From positions 1 to 5,982 of the forward strand of contig PNMH01000154.1 in the NCBI GenBank assembly GCA_013823505.1: 5,982 bases of DNA, given 5' to 3'. The position numbers and the translations under genes were made by a program. Positions within the stretch are counted from its first letter, which is position 1. Each line of letters begins with the position of its first letter. Under the pieces are notes generated by a model. That model made no database searches. It was not told where the DNA came from and was given only the letters and a program-made list of their open reading frames with translations. This DNA is from Polaromonas sp. GTDB taxonomy: Bacteria; Pseudomonadota; Gammaproteobacteria; Burkholderiales; Burkholderiaceae. Of the stretch, positions 1 to 5,610 are shown piece by piece.

Positions 1-2360
1 GCTTTGATGAAGGCGGCGCGGGCGTCGTCGCCCTTGAGCTGGGGCACGGCTTCGGGCGCGCAGGGCAGGCCCTGGGTCTGCATGAAGTCGGCCAGTTTCT
101 GCACGGCGGCGTCCAGCTTTTCAATCACCACGGGCGCTTTGTCCACCAGCCAGATCTTGCGTTCTTCCTCGGTCGCGTTCTCGCCCGAGAACAGGGCGAT
201 GGCCGCGTCCACGCTGTCTTGCTGCTGGCGGAAGTCGAGGATGTTGCCGTAGGGCTTGCTGCCGTTGAGCACGCGGTTGGTGCGCGAGAAGGCTTGAATG
301 AGCCCGTGGTACTTGAGGTTCTTGTCCACGTACAGCGTGTTCAGGTACTTGCTGTCAAAGCCGGTGAGCAGCATGTCGACCACTATTGCGATGTCGATCT
401 TCTTGGCGGCGGGGAAATCGGCGTTGGGCCACTGCTGGTCTTTGATGCGCTTTTGCACGTCCTGGTAGTACAGGTCGAATTCGCCAATGCTGTGGTTGCT
501 GCCGTAGCGCGCGTTGTAGTGGGCCAGGATGGCCTTGAGGGCGTCCTTCTTCTTGTCGGGCTCAACCTCGTTGTCGGCCTTTTCCTGCGGCAGATCTTGC
601 TGCAACTGGTTCACGTCGGCGTTGCCTTCGGCCGGGGGCGAGAACACGCAGGCGATGTTGAGTGGCTGAAAGTCGGGGTCGGCCGCCCTTTTGGCTTTTT
701 GCAGTTCATCGAACAGACCGTGGTATTCGATGGCGTCGTTGATGCTGGCGGTGGCCAGCACGGCGTTGAAGCGGCGGCCGGCGGTGGCGGTGTCGTGTTT
801 GGCCAGGATGGCTTCGATCACGGCCTTTTTGGCCAGCGGTTCGCCGGGCTTGGGCGGGGGAACCTTGGTGTTGTGGCCCTCCGGCTTGTAATAGTCCACG
901 TGGAAGCGCAGCACATTGGTGTCTTCAATCGCGTGGGTGATGGTGTAGGCGTGCAGTTCCTTCTGGAACAGGTCTTTGGTGGTCTTGAACTGGCCTTCTT
1001 CGCCTTCGAACTGCTTGGCGGTGGCGTTCTTCTCGAAGATGGGCGTGCCGGTGAAACCGAAGAGCTGCGCCTTGGGGAAGAAGGTCTTGATGGCTTCGTG
1101 GTTGTCGCCAAACTGGGAGCGGTGGCATTCGTCGAAGATGAAGACGATGCGCTTGTCGCTCAGCGGTTCGAGCTGTTCTTTGTAGGTGGCCTGGCCGCTT
1201 TTGCTGCGCTGCTTGTTGCGCTTGCTGGTCTCAATCAGCGCCAGGCCCAGCTTCTGGATGGTGGTGACGATGACTTTGTCGGCGTAGTCGCTTGAGAGCA
1301 GGCGGCGCACCAGCGCGCCGGTGTTGGTGTTCTCTTCGACGCAGCCTTCCTGGAAGCGGTTGAATTCTTCGCGGGTCTGGCGGTCCAGGTCTTTGCGGTC
1401 CACCACAAAGAGGCATTTTTCGATGTCCGGGTTGTCCTTGAGCAGGGTGGACGCCTTGAAGGACGTGAGCGTTTTGCCGCTGCCGGTGGTGTGCCAGATG
1501 TAGCCGTTGCCGCCGTTCTGGTGGATGCAGTCCACGATGGCCTTGACCGCGTACACCTGGTAGGGCCGCATCATCAGCAGCTTCTGCTCGCTGGCCACCA
1601 GCACCATGTAGCGGCTGATGGCTTCGCCCAGCGTGCATTTGGGCAGGAAGGTCTCGGCGAAGTGGTCGAGGTGGGTGATCTTCTTGTTGGCCTCGTCGGC
1701 AAACTGGTAGATGGGCAGGAAGCGCTCGTCGGCGTTGAAGGCAAAGTGCCGTGCGTTGTTGTTGGCGAAGTACCAGGTGTCGGTGCGGTTGCTGACGATG
1801 AACAGTTGCAGGAAGCACAGCAGCGTCTTGCTGTAGCCGTTGCCCGGGTCGTTCTTGTACTCAACGATCTGCTCCATGGCGCGCTTAGGGCTGATGCCCA
1901 GCGTCTTGAGCTCGATCTGCACGCAGGGCACACCGTTGATGAGGATGAGAACGTCGTAGCGGTGGTGGCTGTAGTCGGTGTTGATGCGCAGCTGGTTGAC
2001 GACCTCGAAGCTGTTCTTGCACCAGTCCTTGATGTTGACCAGGGTGTAGTTCAACGGGGTGCCGTCGTCGCGGACGAAGGTGTTGCGCTCGCGCAGGGTG
2101 CGGGCGGCGGTGTACACGTCGGGCGTGACGATCTCGTCGAGCAGGCGGGTGAATTCACCATCGGACAGGTTGACGCGGTTCAGCGTTTCGAACTTTTCGC
2201 GAAAGTTGCGCTCCAGCGCGGCCCGGTCTCGGATGTCGGGGCGGTACTCGTACTTGAGGCTCTGGAGCTTGCCGATGAAGCCGTACTCGATCTGATCCTC
2301 TTTGACGGCCTTGGGCGGTGCGTCAGGCGGTAGATCGTAGGTGGACTTGGATATAGGCAT
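1..2360 (-). CDS. hsdR: Type I restriction enzyme R subunit (HsdR), EcoR124I-like; 3' end cut by window edge
   Basis: HsdR is the motor and nuclease subunit of a type I restriction-modification complex. With HsdM and HsdS it binds unmethylated target sites, pulls in DNA using ATP and cleaves at a distance. The visible 786 codons start at ATG 2360 with MPISKSTYDLPP and stay in one frame to base 3. The nuclease domain shows D136, then E150 and K152 in QIELK, the PD-(D/E)xK set, followed by the QxxxY motif (Q164, Y168). The helicase part has Walker A HTTGSGKT (290-297), VVDRKDLD (319-326), the DECH box (410-413), TGTP (437-440), LLTGFD (664-669) and IQAFSRTNR (688-696). Order, spacing and wording match the type IC enzyme EcoR124I (about 1040 residues), so roughly 250 C-terminal residues should lie outside the window. 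No Shine-Dalgarno is obvious before the start, which makes the exact start somewhat uncertain. No frameshift or lost catalytic residue is seen, so it may well be active. hsdM and hsdS are not in the window. Confidence 0.96.
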   Translation of the reverse strand, partial: MPISKSTYDLPPDAPPKAVKEDQIEYGFIGKLQSLKYEYRPDIRDRAALERNFREKFETLNRVNLSDGEFTRLLDEIVTPDVYTAARTLRERNTFVRDDGTPLNYTLVNIKDWCKNSFEVVNQLRINTDYSHHRYDVLILINGVPCVQIELKTLGISPKRAMEQIVEYKNDPGNGYSKTLLCFLQLFIVSNRTDTWYFANNNARHFAFNADERFLPIYQFADEANKKITHLDHFAETFLPKCTLGEAISRYMVLVASEQKLLMMRPYQVYAVKAIVDCIHQNGGNGYIWHTTGSGKTLTSFKASTLLKDNPDIEKCLFVVDRKDLDRQTREEFNRFQEGCVEENTNTGALVRRLLSSDYADKVIVTTIQKLGLALIETSKRNKQRSKSGQATYKEQLEPLSDKRIVFIFDECHRSQFGDNHEAIKTFFPKAQLFGFTGTPIFEKNATAKQFEGEEGQFKTTKDLFQKELHAYTITHAIEDTNVLRFHVDYYKPEGHNTKVPPPKPGEPLAKKAVIEAILAKHDTATAGRRFNAVLATASINDAIEYHGLFDELQKAKRAADPDFQPLNIACVFSPPAEGNADVNQLQQDLPQEKADNEVEPDKKKDALKAILAHYNARYGSNHSIGEFDLYYQDVQKRIKDQQWPNADFPAAKKIDIAIVVDMLLTGFDSKYLNTLYVDKNLKYHGLIQAFSRTNRVLNGSKPYGNILDFRQQQDSVDAAIALFSGENATEEERKIWLVDKAPVVIEKLDAAVQKLADFMQTQGLPCAPEAVPQLKGDDARAAFIK

Positions 2361-2387
2361 GGGTGTGCAGCGGGCGGGTCGACGGGC

Positions 2388-2417
2388 TGTATGGCAGCTC
2401 GTTTTCGTGTTGGTCAA
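2388..2417 (-). promoter_or_regulatory. Candidate sigma-70 promoter for hsdR
   Basis: Read on the minus strand, TTGACC (2417-2412; five of six to the TTGACA consensus) is followed after 18 bases by CATACA (2393-2388; three of six to TATAAT). Transcription would begin near 2381 and give a leader of about 20 bases before the ATG at 2360. The position is right for hsdR, but the -10 is poor and the assignment is by eye only. Confidence 0.3.
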
Positions 2418-2421
2418 GATT

Positions 2422-2447
2422 GTGACCGCTTCGCTGTCGACGGTCGC
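2422..2447. repeat. Imperfect inverted repeat in the hsdR-urtA intergenic region
   Basis: The arms GTGACCG (2422-2428) and CGGTCGC (2441-2447) pair at six of seven positions across a 12-base centre. It lies just upstream of the -35 of the candidate hsdR promoter, where an operator could sit. The arms are short and one such repeat can arise by chance in GC-rich DNA. Confidence 0.3.
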
Positions 2448-2477
2448 TACTTGCGGCACAGCCCATCCGCCCCCGCA

Positions 2478-2493
2478 TACGCCACCCGGCGTA
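2478..2493. repeat. Perfect 6-bp inverted repeat in the hsdR-urtA intergenic region
   Basis: TACGCC (2478-2483) and GGCGTA (2488-2493) are perfectly complementary around a four-base ACCC centre. It could be a small operator or a leader hairpin for urtA. No U-run follows, so it is not an intrinsic terminator. Confidence 0.35.
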
Positions 2494-2545
2494 CAGACGC
2501 CCTCCAGGGTTCTCCCTAGCATCCGCTTGTCCGCTGAAATCCGCC

Positions 2546-2574
2546 TTGCCAGGTGGTGCGGCGGCAGACATCAC
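2546..2574 (+). promoter_or_regulatory. Weak candidate sigma-70 promoter for urtA
   Basis: TTGCCA (2546-2551) is five of six to the -35 consensus. After 17 bases comes CATCAC (2569-2574), only three of six to the -10 consensus. The start would be near 2581, about 30 bases before the urtA ATG. urt operons are commonly under nitrogen control, so the real promoter may need an activator and look unlike this one. Confidence 0.18.
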
Positions 2575-2601
2575 CCCTCAACCGGATCTGCTCAAACCCC
2601 T

Positions 2602-2606
2602 GGAGA
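2602..2606 (+). promoter_or_regulatory. Ribosome binding site of urtA
   Basis: GGAGA ends six bases before the ATG at 2613. It decides that start over the in-frame ATG 60 bases upstream at 2553, which would place twenty extra residues ahead of the signal peptide and has no comparable site. Confidence 0.8.
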
Positions 2607-2612
2607 AGCGCC

Positions 2613-3887
2613 ATGCAACCACGTCACACCACGCGTCGATTCACCCTCAAAGCCCTGACGGTCGCCACCGCCCTGGGCGCCTTTGGCATCACCGCCCACG
2701 CGCAAAGCACCATCAAGGTCGGTGTGCTGCACAGCCTGTCGGGCACCATGGCGATTTCGGAAACCGTGCTGAAAGACGTGGCCCTGATGGCCATCGACGA
2801 GATCAACGCCAAGGGTGGCGTGCTGGGCAAGAAGATCGAACCCGTGGTGGTCGATCCGGCTTCCAACTGGCCGCTGTTTGCCGAGAAGGCCAAGCAGCTG
2901 ATCGACCAGGACAAGGTGGCGGTGGTGTTCGGCTGCTGGACCAGCGTGAGCCGCAAGTCGGTGCTGCCGGTGTTTGAAGAAAAGAACAAGCTGCTGTTCT
3001 ACCCGGTGCAGTACGAGGGCGAGGAGCTCAGCGCCAACGTGTTCTACACCGGTGCCGCGCCCAACCAGCAGGCCATTCCGGCCGTGGAGTACCTGATGAG
3101 CAAGGACGGCGGCAGCGCCAAGCGCTTCGTGCTGCTGGGCACCGACTACGTGTACCCCCGCACCACCAACAAGATCCTGCGCGCCTTCCTCAAGAGCAAG
3201 GGCATCCCGGAGGGCGACATCATGGAGGAGTACACCCCCTTCGGTCACTCGGACTACCAGACCATCATCGCCAACATCAAGAAGTTCGCTTCTGCGGGCA
3301 AGAAGACGGCGGTGATCTCCACCATCAACGGCGACTCCAACGTGCCGTTCTACAAGGAACTGGGCAACGCCGGTCTGTCGGCCAAGCAGGTGCCGGTGGT
3401 GGCCTTCTCGGTGGGTGAAGAAGAGCTGCGCGGCGTGGACACCAAGCCGCTGGTGGGCCATCTGGCGGCCTGGAACTACTTCATGTCGATCAAGAACCCG
3501 ACCAACGCCGCGTTCATCAAAAAGTGGAGCGACTACGCCAAGGCCAAGAACATCCCCGGCCACAAGGACAAGCCGCTCACCAACGACCCGATGGAAGCCA
3601 CCTACATCGGCATCCACATGTGGGCGCAGGCGGTTGCAAAGGCCAAGAGCACCGACACCGACAAGGTGCGCGCGGCGATGTACGGCCAGACCTTCAAGGC
3701 ACCGGGTGGCTTCACCTCCACCATGGACACCAACCACCACCTGCACAAACCGGTGTTCATCGGCGAGATCCGGGCCGACGGCCAGTTCAACGTGGTGTGG
3801 AAGACCAAGGGTCCGGTGGTGGCCGACCCATGGAGCGACTTCATCGCCGAGAACAAGGGCAAGGCCAACGTACCTCTGAAGAAGTAA
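2613..3887 (+). CDS. urtA: Urea ABC transporter substrate-binding protein UrtA
   Basis: UrtA is the periplasmic binding protein that captures urea and delivers it to the UrtBC permease of the ABC importer driven by UrtDE. The product is 424 residues, a normal length. A signal peptide covers residues 1-30: basic start, hydrophobic core, and an AHA-Q junction typical of signal peptidase I. The basic part reads TRRFTLK (7-13), close to the Tat consensus but with T where F is usual, so Sec export is also possible. The mature part opens with IKVGVLHSLSGTMAISE (34-50) and includes VFGCWTSVSRKSV (105-117) and YPVQYEGEE (130-138), which I recognise as typical of UrtA within the type I periplasmic-binding (LIV-binding-like) family. 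Related amide/urea binders such as FmdD/AmiC are the alternatives, but these blocks and the adjoining urtB and urtC favour urea. urtB follows after 12 bases, so the two are surely co-transcribed. Confidence 0.96.
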   Translation: MQPRHTTRRFTLKALTVATALGAFGITAHAQSTIKVGVLHSLSGTMAISETVLKDVALMAIDEINAKGGVLGKKIEPVVVDPASNWPLFAEKAKQLIDQDKVAVVFGCWTSVSRKSVLPVFEEKNKLLFYPVQYEGEELSANVFYTGAAPNQQAIPAVEYLMSKDGGSAKRFVLLGTDYVYPRTTNKILRAFLKSKGIPEGDIMEEYTPFGHSDYQTIIANIKKFASAGKKTAVISTINGDSNVPFYKELGNAGLSAKQVPVVAFSVGEEELRGVDTKPLVGHLAAWNYFMSIKNPTNAAFIKKWSDYAKAKNIPGHKDKPLTNDPMEATYIGIHMWAQAVAKAKSTDTDKVRAAMYGQTFKAPGGFTSTMDTNHHLHKPVFIGEIRADGQFNVVWKTKGPVVADPWSDFIAENKGKANVPLKK

Positions 3888-3890
3888 GCG

Positions 3891-3894
3891 GGAG
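3891..3894 (+). promoter_or_regulatory. Ribosome binding site of urtB
   Basis: GGAG lies five bases before ATG 3900 but only two bases before the adjoining GTG 3897. That spacing favours ATG 3900 as the urtB start. The site sits in the 12-base gap after the urtA stop, which suits translation by ribosomes finishing urtA. Confidence 0.75.
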
Positions 3895-3899
3895 ACGTG

Positions 3900-5486
3900 A
3901 TGCGCTGGCTGCGAACCTGTTTTGCCCTGTTGTGCCTGATCGGTGCAGCCAGTGCGCACGCACTCACCCCGGCCGATGCCCTGGCGCTGGCCGCGGGCGA
4001 TGGTGACGAGCGCATCGAGGCGCTCAACCGCCTGAGCGTGGACCCCGACGCGAAGGCGCTGGCGCTGATCCAGGCCCTGTCCAGCGACGCCGTCAAGGTG
4101 CAGGGTGAGCAGGTGCTCATCGTGGCCGACGACGGCAGCGCCACCGACGCCGTGACCGGCGCTGTGGTCACTCTTTCTGACCAGGCCGAGGACGCCATGG
4201 TCAACAACCGCCTGCGCGGCGCGCTGGAAGCTGCAGCCGCGCTGCGCGACGTGTTCGGCAGCGACGTGGTGCGCCAGCGCGAGGCGGCCGCCCTGCTGCA
4301 GCGCAGCGCCTTCCAGGAGCCCGACGCCGCGGCCCTGCCGGTGCTGGAGAAGGCCCTGGCCGGCCAGCTGGACGAACAGGCCCGGGCCAGCCTGGAACAG
4401 GCGCGCGCCGCCATGCAGCTGGCCAGCGAAGACGAGGCGCAGCGCCTGGCCGCCGCCCAGACCTTGGCCGACATGGGCCAGCGGGCCCTGCGGCCGCTGT
4501 TGCTGCAGCAGCTGGAGGCCGAAACCAGCCCGGCGGTCAAGGCCGAGTTGCAGGCCGCCCTGGCCGCGCTGGACCGCAAGCTGGCGGTGGCGAATGGTTT
4601 GTCGCAGGCCTTCACCGGCATCAGCCTGGGCAGCATCCTGCTGCTGGCGGCGCTGGGCCTGGCCATCACCTACGGGCTGATGGGCGTGATCAACATGGCG
4701 CACGGCGAACTGATCATGATCGGCGCCTACGCCACCTGGCTGGTGCAGACCTTGTTCAAGGAAGCGTTTCCCGGCCTGTTCGACTGGTACCTGCTGGCAG
4801 CGCTGCCGGTGGCTTTCCTCACCGCCGCCCTGGTGGGCGCGGCCATGGAGCGCACCGTGATCCGCTTTCTGTACGGTCGCCCGCTGGAAACGCTGCTCGC
4901 CACCTGGGGCATCAGCCTGGTGCTGATGCAGGGCGTGCGCAGCCTGTTTGGCGCGCAGAACGTGGGCGTGGAAAACCCGAGCTGGATGAGCGGCAGCGTC
5001 ACGCTCATGGGCAGTCTCACGCTGCCCTGGAACCGCATCATCATCATCGCCTTTGCCGCTGCGGTGCTGATCGGTGTCACGCTGCTGATCACCCGCACGC
5101 GGCTCGGTCTCTTTGTGCGCGGCGTCACGCAGAACCGCCCGATTGCGAGCTGCATGGGCGTGAACACCGCGCGCATCGACACCTACGCTTTCGCACTCGG
5201 CTCCGGCATCGCCGGCATGGCGGGCTGCGCGCTGAGCCAGATCGGCAACGTCGGCCCCGACCTCGGCCAGAACTACATCGTGGACTCGTTCATGGTGGTG
5301 GTGCTCGGCGGCGTGGGCCAGCTCGCGGGCACGGTGTACGCCGCGCTCGGCCTGGGCCTGCTGAACAAGTTCATTGAAGGCTGGGCCGGTGCGGTGCTGG
5401 CCAAGATCGCGGTGCTGGTCTTCATCATCGTCTTCATCCAGAAGCGTCCGCAAGGCATCTTCGCCATGAAGGGCCGTGAGGCATGA
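3900..5486 (+). CDS. urtB: Urea ABC transporter permease UrtB with N-terminal extracytoplasmic domain
   Basis: UrtB is one of the two inner-membrane permeases that form the urea channel; it pairs with UrtC and takes urea from UrtA. The product is 528 residues. A signal-like segment (1-21, ending ASAHA) is followed by a helical, Ala/Leu-rich region (about 24-235) with HEAT-like character, for example NNRLRGAL (102-109) and a helix-turn-helix pair near 195-225. Being after a signal peptide and before the first membrane span, it should face the periplasm. The permease (about 238-520) has seven or eight hydrophobic spans, the conserved GVINMAHGE (262-270), and a cytosolic loop TRTRLGLFVRGVTQNRP (398-414) that probably contacts the ATPase. 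This belongs to the LivH-type (HAAT) family. The extra domain makes it much longer than LivH (about 300) but is normal for proteobacterial UrtB. The stop TGA shares bases with an ATG at 5483. urtC begins after an unusually structured 124-base gap. Confidence 0.96.
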   Translation: MRWLRTCFALLCLIGAASAHALTPADALALAAGDGDERIEALNRLSVDPDAKALALIQALSSDAVKVQGEQVLIVADDGSATDAVTGAVVTLSDQAEDAMVNNRLRGALEAAAALRDVFGSDVVRQREAAALLQRSAFQEPDAAALPVLEKALAGQLDEQARASLEQARAAMQLASEDEAQRLAAAQTLADMGQRALRPLLLQQLEAETSPAVKAELQAALAALDRKLAVANGLSQAFTGISLGSILLLAALGLAITYGLMGVINMAHGELIMIGAYATWLVQTLFKEAFPGLFDWYLLAALPVAFLTAALVGAAMERTVIRFLYGRPLETLLATWGISLVLMQGVRSLFGAQNVGVENPSWMSGSVTLMGSLTLPWNRIIIIAFAAAVLIGVTLLITRTRLGLFVRGVTQNRPIASCMGVNTARIDTYAFALGSGIAGMAGCALSQIGNVGPDLGQNYIVDSFMVVVLGGVGQLAGTVYAALGLGLLNKFIEGWAGAVLAKIAVLVFIIVFIQKRPQGIFAMKGREA

Positions 5487-5523
5487 CCACCCCCATCGCT
5501 TGCCCACTTCGTGTGGCCGCTCC

Positions 5524-5537
5524 GCCCCTCAAGGGGC
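5524..5537 (+). repeat. Perfect 6-bp hairpin in the urtB-urtC gap
   Basis: GCCCCT (5524-5529) and AGGGGC (5532-5537) are perfectly complementary with a two-base CA centre. As RNA the loop would open to four bases (UCAA) with five GC pairs. No U-run follows, so it is not an ordinary intrinsic terminator. Confidence 0.65.
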
Positions 5538-5538
5538 A

Positions 5539-5573
5539 GTGCCTGCGGCCCGGCGGAGCCGGTTCCGCGGCAC
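5539..5573 (+). repeat. Long GC-rich hairpin in the urtB-urtC gap
   Basis: A 35-base fold forms from three stems in line: GTGCC (5539-5543) with GGCAC (5569-5573), GCGG (5545-5548) with CCGC (5565-5568), and CCGGC (5550-5554) with GCCGG (5558-5562), around a GGA loop. Only a bulged T and a small internal loop interrupt fourteen pairs. It could stabilise the upstream urtAB message or lower expression of urtC. The lack of a following U-run argues against a Rho-independent terminator. Confidence 0.7.
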
Positions 5574-5596
5574 TCTCGACCATTCACTTCGCTCGC

Positions 5597-5600
5597 GAGG
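5597..5600 (+). promoter_or_regulatory. Probable ribosome binding site of urtC
   Basis: GAGG ends ten bases before ATG 5611, a long but usable spacing. It partly overlaps the CTCGCGAG palindrome at 5592-5599, so it could be partly sequestered. Translation of urtC may also be helped by ribosomes ending at the ATGA overlap at 5611-5614. Confidence 0.45.
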
Positions 5601-5610
5601 CTTGTCTCTC

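Larger units (their letters stand above)
2361..2612. other. Divergent intergenic region between hsdR and urtA
   Basis: This 252-base stretch separates two genes that point away from each other, so it must hold the promoters of both unless one is read from further away. Short open frames cross it but none has a recognisable product or a good ribosome site. I see no tRNA, no uridine-tailed hairpin and no clean sigma-54 element (TGGCAC-N5-TTGC). The nearest resemblance, TGGCAG at 2392-2397 followed by TTTCG, lacks the -12 GC. Two short inverted repeats lie at 2422-2447 and 2478-2493. Confidence 0.85.
5487..5610 (+). other. Structured spacer between urtB and urtC
   Basis: This 124-base gap is long for adjacent genes of a tightly packed transport operon. 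It carries two hairpins (5524-5537 and 5539-5573), a competing eight-base pairing, a CACTTCG direct repeat at each side (5505-5511 and 5585-5591) and a CTCGCGAG palindrome (5592-5599) running into the urtC ribosome site. All reading frames relevant to the operon stay open across much of it. I interpret it as an inserted intergenic repeat of the sort scattered in Comamonadaceae genomes; that family assignment is from memory. Confidence 0.6.

Noticed and set aside
219..1295. A 358-codon plus-strand open frame
   Set aside because: It is antisense to hsdR, whose minus-strand frame carries all helicase motifs here. The product is Val/Gly-rich with no domain.
1491..2333. A 280-codon plus-strand open frame
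   Set aside because: It is antisense to the nuclease part of hsdR, with biased composition and no recognisable family.
2392..2407. Sigma-54 promoter for urtA (TGGCAG followed by TTTCG)
   Set aside because: The -24 half is passable but the -12 GC is missing, and no NtrC-type dyad is visible upstream.
2553..2612. Upstream extension of urtA to an in-frame ATG at 2553
   Set aside because: It would put twenty residues before the signal peptide and lacks a ribosome site, whereas GGAGA precedes ATG 2613 at a good distance.
3897..3899. GTG as the urtB start
   Set aside because: Only two bases separate it from the GGAG site. The ATG immediately after it has usable spacing, and the difference is a single residue.
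2592..5507. A 971-codon open frame on the minus strand opposite urtA and urtB
   Set aside because: It is antisense to two firmly identified genes. Its product is a low-complexity His/Gln/Arg/Gly/Val-rich sequence with no recognisable domain, as expected when GC-rich third codon positions remove stops from the opposite strand.
5524..5573. Rho-independent terminator after urtB
   Set aside because: The hairpins are strong but no U-run follows, and urtC must be transcribed from the same operon unless it has its own promoter, which I do not see.
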